From positions 1 through 43,192 of the forward strand of contig DFRF01000136.1 of the NCBI GenBank assembly GCA_002378125.1: a stretch of 43,192 nucleotides of DNA, read 5' to 3'. The DNA comes from Rhodospirillaceae bacterium UBA3470. Lineage in GTDB: Bacteria; Pseudomonadota; Alphaproteobacteria; Rhodospirillales; Casp-alpha2. Positions within the stretch are counted from its first letter, which is position 1, and the number at the start of each line of letters is the position of its first letter. The position numbers were made by a program, and so were the translations under genes. The notes beneath the pieces were generated by a model that did not search any database, was not told the DNA's origin, and saw only the letters and a list, made by a program, of their open reading frames with translations. Below, piece after piece: positions 8,273 through 16,609 of this stretch.

Positions 8273-8412
8273 TTGCATTATGCATTCATTGTGTAACCAT
8301 GCAATCGAAAAGGAATTTACGAATTAAATTGCTGTTTTAAAATGTTTATATTCAGAACTTGCATTTTGTAACCATGGCAGCCAGAGGCGTTGCATTTTGA
8401 ATGCAAAATGAT
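8273..8412. promoter_or_regulatory. Divergent promoter region with repeated operator-like motifs
   Basis: The 221 nt between the aminotransferase (leftward) and the FAD/Fe-S gene (rightward) are much richer in A and T than the genes. The 15-mer CATTkTGTAACCATG occurs twice on the plus strand, at 8287-8301 and 8362-8376, exactly 75 bp apart. TTGCATT occurs at 8273, 8359 and 8390, and CATTTTG-AATG-CAAAATG (8392-8409) is a perfect inverted repeat. These are good candidate binding sites for the GntR/FCD regulator encoded at 11431-12123. The 75-bp spacing is close to seven helical turns, which would suit looping; that reading is inference. Confidence 0.6.
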
Positions 8413-8446
8413 ACTATCCGACGTCACCGAGTCCAAGGAGACGGAG

Positions 8447-11431
8447 ATGACTATTGCGAAACCGGGGTTGACTGGCAATGGCCGGATTGGCGACAGCGCG
8501 CTAGCCCAGCGCTTGGACGGCGCCCTGCAAGGCGAGGTCCTGTTCGACCGATTCAGTCGTGGCCGCTACGCCACAGACGCCTCGAATTATCAAGTGGAGC
8601 CCTTGGGCGTCGTCGTACCAAAATCGGTGGATGACGTGCGCAGCGCCATGGCCATCGCCAAGGATGAGAACATACCCGTGCTGCCGCGCGGCGGAGGCAC
8701 ATCCCAATGCGGCCAAACGGTCGGCGAGGCGCTGGTCGTTGATATGAGTAAGCACCTGAATGGTGTGCTTAAATTCGATAGGGAAAGTCGTTCGGCCTGG
8801 GTTGAGCCGGGCATTGTTCTTGATCAACTGAACGCCCTTCTGAAACCCCATGGGCTTTGGTTCCCCGTGGACGTGTCCACGTCCAGCCGCGCAACCATTG
8901 GCGGCATGACTGGCAATAACTCCTGTGGAGCCCGGTCCATCGTGTACGGGACCATGCGTGACAACGTCCGCGCGGTGGATGCAATTCTCATTGACGGCTC
9001 CGAGATGATCTTTGGCGAAGTCTCCGATAATGCCCAACTTGCCAATTTGTTGCCCCGGCAGAGCCAGCTCGTTTCTGGGCTTCTGGATTTAGGCCGGCGC
9101 GAGCAGGCGGAGGTGGAACGGAGCTTTCCCGACCTCATGCGCCGCGTTGGCGGTTACAACATCGATGCACTGATGCCTGCGGGGCCACCGCGTGGAACCT
9201 GGGCGGACAGCACCGTTAACCGGCCGCAGACGCACCCAAATTTGGCGCATCTACTCGTCGGCTCGGAGGGGACGCTAGCATTCTCGACGCGCATCCACCT
9301 TGATCTCAAGCCCCTGCCTCAGAACAAACACCTCGGCATATGCCATTTTCCGAATTTCTTTGATGCTATGGAATCGACACAACACATCGTCAAGCTTGGT
9401 CCGGCAGCGGTGGAATTGGTGGACCGTACAATGATCGAGTTAGCCCGCAATATACCTATGTTCCAAGCCACAGTCGACCGCTTCGTTCAGGGCGAGCCGC
9501 AAGCGCTGCTACTAGTCGAGTTCGCCGGCGATGACGCCGAGGAACAGCGTCGCAAGCTAACCAAACTGGATGAGCTGATGGCGGATATGGGGTTCCCTGG
9601 CGGCGTCGTTGAGGCGGTTGATCCGATCTTCCAAAAGGCTGTTTGGGAGGTCCGAAAATCTGGCCTTAACATCATGATGTCCATGAAGGAGGAGGCGAAG
9701 CCCATTTCTTTCATCGAGGATTGCGCCGTACGCCTTGAGGACCTGGCTGACTACACAGCGCGGCTGACCGACGTCTTTTCTAAGTACGGTACCACCGGCA
9801 CCTGGTACGCCCACGCGTCGGTGGGTTGCCTGCACGTACGTCCGGTGATCAACCTTAAGTCCGAAATCGAAGTGAAGAAGATGCGCGCGATCGCTGAGGA
9901 AGCCTTCGAGATGGTTCGCGAATACAAGGGATCGCATTCCGGCGAGCACGGTGACGGCCTGGTGCGGTCGGAATTCCACAAACCCATGTTTGGATCCCGG
10001 ATGACCGAGATATTCGGCGAGGTCAAAGATGCCTTCGACCCAGCCGGGATCATGAACCCGGGCAAGATCGTTGACCCACCAAAAATGGACGACCGAACCC
10101 TGCTCCGATTCAAGGAGGATTATGTCCGCGAGCCGATCAACACGGCGCTCGACTGGTCCGATTGGGGCGGCCTGCACGGGGCTGTTGAGATGTGTAATAA
10201 CAACGGCGCGTGCCGCAAACGCGACGCTGGCGTCATGTGCCCGAGCTTTCGGGCCACGGGTGATGAGAAGGACCTGACCCGCGGCCGGGCGAACACCTTG
10301 CGCCTAGCTTTGTCGGGGCAGCTGGGGCCCAACGCGCTGACGTCCGATGACATGTATGACACCATGGCGCTATGTGTTGGCTGCAAGGGTTGCAAACGCG
10401 AATGCCCGACCGGCGTCGACATGGCGCGCATGAAGACAGAGTTCCTCTATCATTACCGCCAACGCCATGGGCTGCGCTTGTTCGATAAGCTGGTCGCTTT
10501 CTTGCCGCGCTACGCAGCGAGTGCCTCTGCCCTCGGATGGCTACTCAATCTCCGCAACCGGATCCCCGGCCTGCCGGCGCTTGGTCAGATGATCACAGGG
10601 CTCTCCGCTAGCCAGCCTTTGCCCGTCTGGGCCGCCAGGCCGTTCCGCGACGATGAGGTCGGTGCCGCAACGACGGGGCCCGAAGTGGTTCTTTGGGCCG
10701 ATACTTTCAATCGATGGTTCGAGCCGGAAAACGTCCGCGCGGCGCGCCGCGTCCTAGAAACCGGTGGCTTCACGGTGCACATGGCCATACCGGCGGATGG
10801 AGGTCGGCCGTTATGTTGCGGCCGGACCTTCCTCGCCGCTGGCCTTGTAGATGAAGCGAAGATGGAGGCTCGCCGGGTTCTCGACAGCCTTGGGCCTTAT
10901 GTGGAACGGGGGGTCCCCATCGTCGGGCTGGAGCCGTCCTGCCTACTAGGCTTGCGTGACGAGTTCACAGTCTTGCAAAAGGGTGAGGCGGCTGAGGCCT
11001 TGGCCACTGACGCCTTTCTATTCGAGGAATTTCTGGTCCGCGAGGCGGACGCCGGGCGCTTGGCTCTACCCTTGAAGCCGTTGAAGCAGAAACGGGTCCA
11101 CGTCCACGGCCACTGCCATCAGAAGGCTTTTGCGGCTATGGGATCAGTTGAGAGAGCACTTGGGCTGATCCCCGATCTCGAAGTCCAGGTCATAGACAGC
11201 AGTTGCTGCGGTATGGCCGGTTCTTTCGGCTATCAGCCGGAGAACCAGGATATCTCGCGCTCTATGGCCGAAGCCCAACTGCTGCCGGCCGTGCGCGCCG
11301 CCGGTGCGGACGAGTTGATTGTTGCCGACGGTACGAGTTGCCGCCATCAGATCGCAGTCGGAGCGGCCCGGGACGCGGTCCATGTTGCCCGTGTGTTGGC
11401 GGATGCTTTGGTTGAGAGGGGAGCCATCTGA
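8447..11431 (+). CDS. FAD-linked oxidase / [4Fe-4S] / CCG-domain fusion, D-2-hydroxyacid dehydrogenase-like
   Basis: A 994-residue fusion resembling E. coli YdiJ. Residues about 50-240 form a VAO-type FAD-binding domain (PRGGGTSQCGQ, TIGGMTGNNSCGARS). About 265-545 is the FAD-oxidase C-terminal domain (HVRP, GEHGDGLVRSEF, MNPGKIVDP). A ferredoxin-like domain has Cys583, 589 and 598, then CVGCKGCKRECP (Cys643, 646, 649, 653). The end carries CCG-type cysteine motifs (LCCGRTF at 789-795, HGHCHQKAF, SSCCGMAGSFGY at 919-930). Such proteins oxidise D-2-hydroxyacids (lactate, 2-hydroxyglutarate, glycolate-like) and pass electrons to the respiratory chain. ATG 8447 follows aaggagacggag. Its stop overlaps the regulator's start (ATGA). 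Confidence 0.9.
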   Translation: MTIAKPGLTGNGRIGDSALAQRLDGALQGEVLFDRFSRGRYATDASNYQVEPLGVVVPKSVDDVRSAMAIAKDENIPVLPRGGGTSQCGQTVGEALVVDMSKHLNGVLKFDRESRSAWVEPGIVLDQLNALLKPHGLWFPVDVSTSSRATIGGMTGNNSCGARSIVYGTMRDNVRAVDAILIDGSEMIFGEVSDNAQLANLLPRQSQLVSGLLDLGRREQAEVERSFPDLMRRVGGYNIDALMPAGPPRGTWADSTVNRPQTHPNLAHLLVGSEGTLAFSTRIHLDLKPLPQNKHLGICHFPNFFDAMESTQHIVKLGPAAVELVDRTMIELARNIPMFQATVDRFVQGEPQALLLVEFAGDDAEEQRRKLTKLDELMADMGFPGGVVEAVDPIFQKAVWEVRKSGLNIMMSMKEEAKPISFIEDCAVRLEDLADYTARLTDVFSKYGTTGTWYAHASVGCLHVRPVINLKSEIEVKKMRAIAEEAFEMVREYKGSHSGEHGDGLVRSEFHKPMFGSRMTEIFGEVKDAFDPAGIMNPGKIVDPPKMDDRTLLRFKEDYVREPINTALDWSDWGGLHGAVEMCNNNGACRKRDAGVMCPSFRATGDEKDLTRGRANTLRLALSGQLGPNALTSDDMYDTMALCVGCKGCKRECPTGVDMARMKTEFLYHYRQRHGLRLFDKLVAFLPRYAASASALGWLLNLRNRIPGLPALGQMITGLSASQPLPVWAARPFRDDEVGAATTGPEVVLWADTFNRWFEPENVRAARRVLETGGFTVHMAIPADGGRPLCCGRTFLAAGLVDEAKMEARRVLDSLGPYVERGVPIVGLEPSCLLGLRDEFTVLQKGEAAEALATDAFLFEEFLVREADAGRLALPLKPLKQKRVHVHGHCHQKAFAAMGSVERALGLIPDLEVQVIDSSCCGMAGSFGYQPENQDISRSMAEAQLLPAVRAAGADELIVADGTSCRHQIAVGAARDAVHVARVLADALVERGAI

Positions 11432-12123
11432 TGAGCGATTCCGCCCTTTCTGTGATTCAAGAAATCCGACGTCCAACCCTGCACGAAGAGGTGGTCGACC
11501 GGATCCGCGAAATGATTTCCGAAGGCGAACTGCCGGTCGGGACCCGGGTGCCCGAAAAGGAGCTTTGCGCCAAGTTTGGCATTTCCCGCACGCCGCTGCG
11601 TGAGGCGTTGAAGGTCTGCGCCAACGATGGGGTGATCACATTGTTGCCGAATCGTGGTGCATGGATTACCCAGCTTACGCCGGAAGACGTGGACGAGTTA
11701 TTTCCCATCATGGGGTCGCTGGAAGCTTTGTCCGGTGAACTGGCATGCTGTAACGCCACCGACGCTGACGTAGCCGAAGTGAAGGCGCTGCATTACGAAA
11801 TGGCCATGCACTATGCCCGTGGCGATCAACCCAGCTACAACCGCGTGAACCAGATGATTCATCAAAAGATCATGGAGATCGCTGCCAACCCTACCCTGCT
11901 GCAAGTATACCGTTCTTTGGCAGAACGTATCCGTCGGGTCCGGTATCTGGCGAACGCGTCCACCAACCGTTGGGACGCAGCTATGAAGGAGCACGAAGCG
12001 ATTTTGGCCGCGTTGGAGGCGCGCGACGGAGCGCTTCTCGCTCATCTTCTGAAGTCGCATCTCCTGAACAAGCGGGAGGCAGTAAAAAAAGTGATCCGCG
12101 AGGACGATCGGTCATCATTATGA
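11431..12123 (+). CDS. GntR family transcriptional regulator, FCD (FadR-like) subfamily
   Basis: A 230-residue regulator. The winged helix-turn-helix lies at about residues 13-75 (LHEEVVDRIREMI, then KFGISRTPLREALK as recognition helix, and PNRGAWI as wing). The rest is an all-helical FCD ligand-binding domain with His residues in MIHQKIMEIAANP and near the end (EHEAILAAL, LKSHL) that may bind a metal and a carboxylate effector. FCD regulators commonly sense organic acids. The start overlaps the stop of the FAD/Fe-S gene (ATGA), so the two are translationally coupled. The likely target is the repeat-bearing divergent region at 8273-8412. Confidence 0.92.
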   Translation: MSDSALSVIQEIRRPTLHEEVVDRIREMISEGELPVGTRVPEKELCAKFGISRTPLREALKVCANDGVITLLPNRGAWITQLTPEDVDELFPIMGSLEALSGELACCNATDADVAEVKALHYEMAMHYARGDQPSYNRVNQMIHQKIMEIAANPTLLQVYRSLAERIRRVRYLANASTNRWDAAMKEHEAILAALEARDGALLAHLLKSHLLNKREAVKKVIREDDRSSL

Positions 12124-12172
12124 TCCGATCCTGGCCTTTGACACATTATGACCGGCTTTTGCGAGATCCCTT

Positions 12173-13138
12173 TTAGTTTGGTCTGTCGCTAGTCAACCCC
12201 GTGTCTTCCGACATGCCCAACATTAAGTTCACATTCTGCACGGCCTGACCCGACGCGCCCTTGCCGAGGTTATCGATGAGGCCCATGACCACGGCTTGTT
12301 TCATGTCCGCAGATGCGAATACATGCAAGCGAAGCTCGTTGGTGCCGTTTAGATCCTCTGGATTGAGCTTGCTCATGCCCGCCGTATCAGTCAAAGGCGC
12401 CACAGAGACGAAGCGGGATCCGGCGTAGTGGTTGGTCAGGGTCGCATGTACGCGTTCCGGCGTCGACGTGTCGGGCATGGACCACAGCGGTAGCGGCACC
12501 TGAACGATCATACCTTGGTGATAGCGTCCGACGCTGGGCACGAATACGGGCGCGTGGGCAAGGCCGCTCCATTTGGTGATTTCGGGGAGGTGCTTGTGTT
12601 TTAAGTTCAGACCATAAGCGTAAAAGACGCTATCCGTACGATTGGGTGACACCTCATCCTCGAAGGCGGCGATTAGGTCCTTACCCCCGCCGGAATAGCC
12701 CGACACGGCGTTGATTGTGATCGGCCAATCCTCTGGCACCACGCCGTCATTAATGAGCGGATAAAGCATGGCCACGGACGTAATGGCGTAGCAGCCCGGA
12801 TTGGAGACCCGCGTCGCGCTTGCAATGGCGTCGCGCTGGCCGGCCTTGTACTCCGGGAAGCCATAGGTCCAGCCGTCGGCGACCCGGTGAGCGGTGCTGG
12901 CGTCGACGATCTTGGTCTCCGGACTATCCACCAACGCCACCGACTCTCGCGCCGCGTCATCGGGTAGGCATAGGATCGCCACGTCGGCGGTGTTCAGCAT
13001 TTCCTTTCGGCTGTCCGGGTCCTTGCGTTGATCTTCGGGCAGGCGCAAGAGCTCTATATCCGCTCGACCCTCAAGACGGGCGCGAATTTGTAGACCTGTA
13101 GTGCCCACGTCGCCGTCGATGAAAACCTTTGCCTTCAC
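12173..13138 (-). CDS. argC: N-acetyl-gamma-glutamyl-phosphate reductase, type 2
   Basis: NADPH-dependent third step of arginine synthesis, making N-acetylglutamate semialdehyde. The 321-residue length and the start MKAKVFIDGDVGTTGLQIRARL match the short type-2 (ArgC2) group. Catalytic Cys116 is in VSNPGCYAIT, followed by NAVSGYSGGGKDLIA. The start is a GTG at 13138; no ATG upstream in frame gives a family-like beginning. It stands alone, convergent to the GntR gene, with 49 nt between their stops and no clear intrinsic terminator. Confidence 0.94.
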   Translation of the reverse strand: MKAKVFIDGDVGTTGLQIRARLEGRADIELLRLPEDQRKDPDSRKEMLNTADVAILCLPDDAARESVALVDSPETKIVDASTAHRVADGWTYGFPEYKAGQRDAIASATRVSNPGCYAITSVAMLYPLINDGVVPEDWPITINAVSGYSGGGKDLIAAFEDEVSPNRTDSVFYAYGLNLKHKHLPEITKWSGLAHAPVFVPSVGRYHQGMIVQVPLPLWSMPDTSTPERVHATLTNHYAGSRFVSVAPLTDTAGMSKLNPEDLNGTNELRLHVFASADMKQAVVMGLIDNLGKGASGQAVQNVNLMLGMSEDTGLTSDRPN

Positions 13139-13321
13139 GGTCTCTGCCTTCGGCTAAGAAGTTTCAGCAGGTCCCGGTGATAGACTGACCCATGATATAG
13201 CTCAACGATTATCTTCCGCTATGAACCTTTTGCCACGCGTCTTTCTACCTAATACATTGAAACTACTGGGGAGCTATCCACAACTTGCTCAACATGCCCT
13301 CGGTAGGAAAGCAGGAGAGAG

Positions 13322-13453
13322 TCATGTAACCTTAATCAGCGCCAGATTTACCGGCCAGTAGACGCCCAGTTTTCCCAGGGACTGCCAGGCGGCGACTAGG
13401 CCGCCGGCGCCGCCGGACTGGGGTTTCGATCTTTCCCTGGCCGAGCTTCGCAC
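13322..13453 (-). CDS. Possible 43-residue open frame upstream of argC
   Basis: The 369 nt between argC and the cyclase gene contain one small leftward frame, GTG 13453 to TGA 13322. It is Gly/Ala/Ser-rich first and ends WQSLGKLGVYWPVNLALIKV plus Thr. The C-terminal half looks protein-like (aromatic and hydrophobic), but the family is not recognised and no clear ribosome-binding site is seen. It may be a small membrane-associated peptide, the tail of a decayed gene, or chance. The rest of the gap (13139-13321, moderately AT-rich) probably holds the argC promoter; nothing else was recognised. Confidence 0.2.
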   Translation of the reverse strand: MRSSARERSKPQSGGAGGLVAAWQSLGKLGVYWPVNLALIKVT

Positions 13454-13507
13454 CCCACTATGAGACCATTAGTACAGATTTCTCAGCGGGATGAAAGGAA
13501 GGCCGCC

Positions 13508-14197
13508 ATGACACCATCGATTGTTGATCTGTCTGTCGCCGTCCATGACGGCCATTGCCGCTGGGCCATAGAGCGGGTGCTGGCCAGAAGCTATGAGGCC
13601 GGTGACACCTACCAGGCGACCCAGATGACAATGAGCTTCCATTCCTTCACCCACATGGATTCGCCCAAACACTTCGACCGTGACGGTTTTACAACCACGG
13701 AGATCACCCCCGAGATGACTATCGGCCCGGCCGCCGTCATCGACCTGCCTGGCGAGTCGAACCGGGCCATCACGGCCGCCGACATGGACGCATCCGGCGC
13801 CGACGTTTATCCTGACGACATTGCTATTCTGCGGACGAAGTGGGACCAACAGCGCTCCGTGGAGGAGCTTAATTTCTGGACCAACGCGCCGTATCTGGAG
13901 GCGGACGCCTGCCGGTGGCTTTATGACAAAGGCATCAAGGCCATCGCATATGACTTTCCCCAGGATTACTGCATCCGCGACTATGTAACCGGCGCGCGCA
14001 TGCCCGAATGGAAAGAGAATACGTCTCACATCGAGCTGCTTCTAAAGGGCGTCATTATGTTCGAATATCTTTGCAACATGGGCGCCATCCAGAGCAAGCG
14101 CCCCCTGTTCGTGGGGCTGCCCATCAAGGTGGAGGACAGCGATGGTGCGCCGGCGCGGTGCGTCGTCTTTGACCAAGAGCAGCCCGCGCCCGTATAG
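13508..14197 (+). CDS. Cyclase family protein (metal-dependent hydrolase, kynurenine formamidase-like)
   Basis: A 229-residue member of the putative cyclase family (PF04199), which includes bacterial kynurenine formamidase (KynB) and isatin hydrolase. The metal-binding signature HxxxHxDxPxHF is intact as HSFTHMDSPKHF (His45, His49, Asp51, His55). Further on come ILRTKWDQ, YLEADACRWLYDKGIKAIAYDFPQD and GLPIKVEDSDGAPARCV, all family-typical. ATG 13508 follows a gaaaggaagg site. The family hydrolyses amides or lactams of aromatic compounds; the substrate here is unknown. It stands alone, directly upstream of a scar of broken genes, so a former operon partner may have been lost. Confidence 0.85.
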   Translation: MTPSIVDLSVAVHDGHCRWAIERVLARSYEAGDTYQATQMTMSFHSFTHMDSPKHFDRDGFTTTEITPEMTIGPAAVIDLPGESNRAITAADMDASGADVYPDDIAILRTKWDQQRSVEELNFWTNAPYLEADACRWLYDKGIKAIAYDFPQDYCIRDYVTGARMPEWKENTSHIELLLKGVIMFEYLCNMGAIQSKRPLFVGLPIKVEDSDGAPARCVVFDQEQPAPV

Positions 14198-14199
14198 CA

Positions 14200-14331
14200 G
14201 CCCCTCCGTGCTGCCTCGTAAACCTGTGTGCGCAGACAGCGACGGTCCGCATCCGTATCCTCGCAGGCGTGCCATAGGGTGTAGATCGAGATTGGGTCGA
14301 AGGCCAACGGACAGGCCGTGTATTCGGCGCG
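14200..14331 (-). pseudogene. Remnant of a LysR-type regulator C-terminus
   Basis: Read leftward, this stretch encodes FDPISIYTLWHACEDTDAD and then RRCLRTQVYEAARRG. This resembles the end of many LysR regulators, where a Pro-rich strand is followed by a pattern like LWH-R-x3-D-P-x-H-R-W-L-R. No N-terminal or helix-turn-helix part is found upstream, where the remnant of another gene begins, and the frame runs on into the 3' end of the cyclase gene without a natural stop. It is read as the truncated tail of a lost regulator. Identification is by eye only. Confidence 0.4.
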
Positions 14332-14369
14332 GCTGCCGCGAGCCGGCGGAGGACACGGACAAACTCACG

Positions 14370-14581
14370 GTGGCCGGAGCCAAGGGTCAAATCCAACCTT
14401 TCTATGACCTCCTGGACGCTAAGGGCAGCATTGGGGCAACGTCAGCCAACCCGTGAAGGGCAAGAGCTTCCCCGTTATGAGAATCGACATGCACACGATG
14501 GAGAACGGTAAGATCGTTCGAGCTTACCATATCTAGGATGGGGCTGGCGTGCTGAAACAGGTGGCAGCTAAAACGACCTAG
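14370..14581 (+). pseudogene. Decayed SnoaL-like (NTF2-fold) gene fragment
   Basis: Two pieces in different frames together look like a shrunken SnoaL/ester-cyclase-type protein. The first (frame ending TGA 14454-14456) reads AKGQIQPFYDLLDAKGS, as at the start of such proteins. The second, from about 14453 in another frame, reads GKSFPVMRIDMHTMENGKIV, then RAYHI, a TAG at 14534, and DGAGVLKQVAA, where the family has AYHIEDWAGVLKQ. So there is a frameshift with loss of the middle (the family is about 130 residues), an E-to-stop change and a W-to-G change. Together with the LysR remnant it accounts for most of the roughly 500-nt gap 14198-14696. Confidence 0.6.
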
Positions 14582-14696
14582 CAATTGAGTCGGCCCCGCC
14601 GATGGAGCATGCGCGTTTCGCTAATGGACGCGCCGGGTTTCCTACGGATAAACTCATTCGACTGAATGTGGGTCAGAGTCTTTGGAAGGGGACGCC

Positions 14697-16343
14697 ATGG
14701 CGCTCAACGGCCAGATGATGGATAGGCCGCTGACGATCGGTTCGCTAATTGATCACGCCGCGCGCTATCACGGTGGCACGGAAATTGTTTCCGTAGAGGC
14801 CGACGGTGACGTGCGGTGTTCCGATTGGGCAGGGGTCGCGGTCAATGCCTGTCGATTGGCCTCGGCCCTTCAAAGGCTTGGTATTGGCACCGGCGATCGG
14901 GTTGGAACGCTGGCCTGGAACCACCAACGCCACTTGGAAATATATTTTGGCGTCTCCAGCGCCGGCATGATCTGCCACACAATCAATCCTCGCCTGTTCG
15001 CCGATCAACTAGTCTATATTATTCGCCACGCCGCCGACCGGGCCGTCTTCCTGGACCGATGTTTCGTGCCGATGATCGCGCAGCTCCTGGGTGAGCTCTC
15101 CCATGTAGAACACTGGTTCTTGTTGGGGAGCATCGATGACGAATGCGCGGCGGTCATCCCCGGTCTGAAGAGTTACGACGAACTCATCGTCGGTGGCGAT
15201 CCCAATTTTTCTTGGCCCGATCATGAGGAAACCCTGGCCTCTAGCCTTTGCTATACCTCGGGTACTACGGGGCTGCCCAAGGGGGTACTCTATACTCACC
15301 GCTCCACGGTGCTTCATTCCTTTGCTATCAGCCTTCCCGACAGTCTTGGTCTATCCGCCCGAGATAGCGTTCTGCCAGTGGTTCCCATGTTCCACGTCAA
15401 TGCCTGGGGCGTACCCTATGCGGCGGCCATGACCGGGGCGCGACTGGTGATGCCGGGGCCCCACCTGGACGGCGAGAGCCTAGTCCGGCTGATCGACAGT
15501 GAGGCCGTGACCCTGGCCCTTGGCGTGCCGACGATCTGTTACGGCCTGTTGGCGGCGGCGGCGGAGATGGAATCGGCGTTAACCAGTCTTGAGCGAACCG
15601 TAGTTGGCGGTTCCGCCTGTCCGCCGTCTATGATGGATGCCTTCCGCGAGAATCACGGCGTCGAAGTGCTTCATGGCTGGGGGATGACTGAAATGAGCCC
15701 TGTTGGGACCATCAACCAATTGCTGACCAAGCACGAATCCCTGGCACCGGCCGATCAAAACAGTCTGCGCCACAGCCAGGGACGCCCCATCTACGGGGTG
15801 GAAATGAAGATTGTCGACGGCGATGGATGGACCCTGCCTACGGATGGTGCAGCCCAGGGAGATCTGATGGTCCGTGGGCCTTGGATCGCCCAGTCCTATT
15901 TTCTTTCGGATGGGGTCTCGGCCCTGGTGGACGAATGGTTTCCAACTGGCGATGTGGCTAGCATTGATGCGGACGGCTACCTGACGATCCATGACCGGTC
16001 TAAGGACATAATCAAATCCGGGGGTGAATGGATAAGTTCGGTGACCTTGGAAAACATCGCTATCGCGCATCCCGACCTGGCCGACGCCGCGGTTATTGGC
16101 GCGCGGCACGTCAAATGGGGTGAGCGGCCGGTGTTAATCGCCGTGGCCCGCGCCGAGACTGCGCCGGATCCAACGGAGGTCCTGGCGATCTTTGCGGGTA
16201 AGGTTGCCAAATGGCAGGTGCCGGACAAAGTCTTGTTCGTGGAAGAGTTGCCGCGCACGGCCACGGGGAAGGTGCGAAAAACTAGCCTGCGCGAGACGTT
16301 CGCCGACGCGCTGGCGGACCAGGATGCAGAGGCGCGCGACTAG
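14697..16343 (+). CDS. AMP-forming acyl-CoA synthetase (fatty-acid ligase)
   Basis: A 548-residue ANL-superfamily ligase that activates a carboxylic acid via acyl-AMP to the CoA ester. Motifs in order: P-loop-like YTSGTTGLPKG (186-196), VPMFHVNAWG, GWGMTEMSP (AMP binding), WFPTGDVASIDADGYL, DRSKDIIKSGGEWIS (hinge), and the catalytic Lys525 in PRTATGKVRK. The pattern is closest to medium/long-chain acyl-CoA ligases (AlkK/FadD3-like). ATG 14697 has a ggaaggggacg site; an in-frame TTG at 14682 is less likely. It follows the pseudogene scar and is convergent with the DUF938 gene; the 266 nt between them show no clear terminator or gene. Confidence 0.92.
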   Translation: MALNGQMMDRPLTIGSLIDHAARYHGGTEIVSVEADGDVRCSDWAGVAVNACRLASALQRLGIGTGDRVGTLAWNHQRHLEIYFGVSSAGMICHTINPRLFADQLVYIIRHAADRAVFLDRCFVPMIAQLLGELSHVEHWFLLGSIDDECAAVIPGLKSYDELIVGGDPNFSWPDHEETLASSLCYTSGTTGLPKGVLYTHRSTVLHSFAISLPDSLGLSARDSVLPVVPMFHVNAWGVPYAAAMTGARLVMPGPHLDGESLVRLIDSEAVTLALGVPTICYGLLAAAAEMESALTSLERTVVGGSACPPSMMDAFRENHGVEVLHGWGMTEMSPVGTINQLLTKHESLAPADQNSLRHSQGRPIYGVEMKIVDGDGWTLPTDGAAQGDLMVRGPWIAQSYFLSDGVSALVDEWFPTGDVASIDADGYLTIHDRSKDIIKSGGEWISSVTLENIAIAHPDLADAAVIGARHVKWGERPVLIAVARAETAPDPTEVLAIFAGKVAKWQVPDKVLFVEELPRTATGKVRKTSLRETFADALADQDAEARD

Positions 16344-16609
16344 GCTCGTCCGAAGCCGGATTGGCCGGGCAGGCGCTGCATGGCCCATTAAGGAAATCGC
16401 CGATGGCCCGCCGCGGGGTGATATCAGCGCGATTCCTTAAGGTGGCCAGCATCCAGTCGATTCTCCGTCTTGGGATTGTCGTTAAGCTATGGATGATTTG
16501 TGAAATGATCAGACTAACTCCTCTATTCAAACATGATGTTGAGAACGTGTGACGGCCTAGGATCGTTTCCGCTGGGTGGATGGATCGGAGGGGGGGTAGC
16601 TGGCAGAAT

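Noticed and set aside
16344..16609. Possible gene or terminator in the convergent gap between the acyl-CoA ligase and the DUF938 gene
   Set aside because: Short frames only, without motifs, and no stem followed by a T-run.
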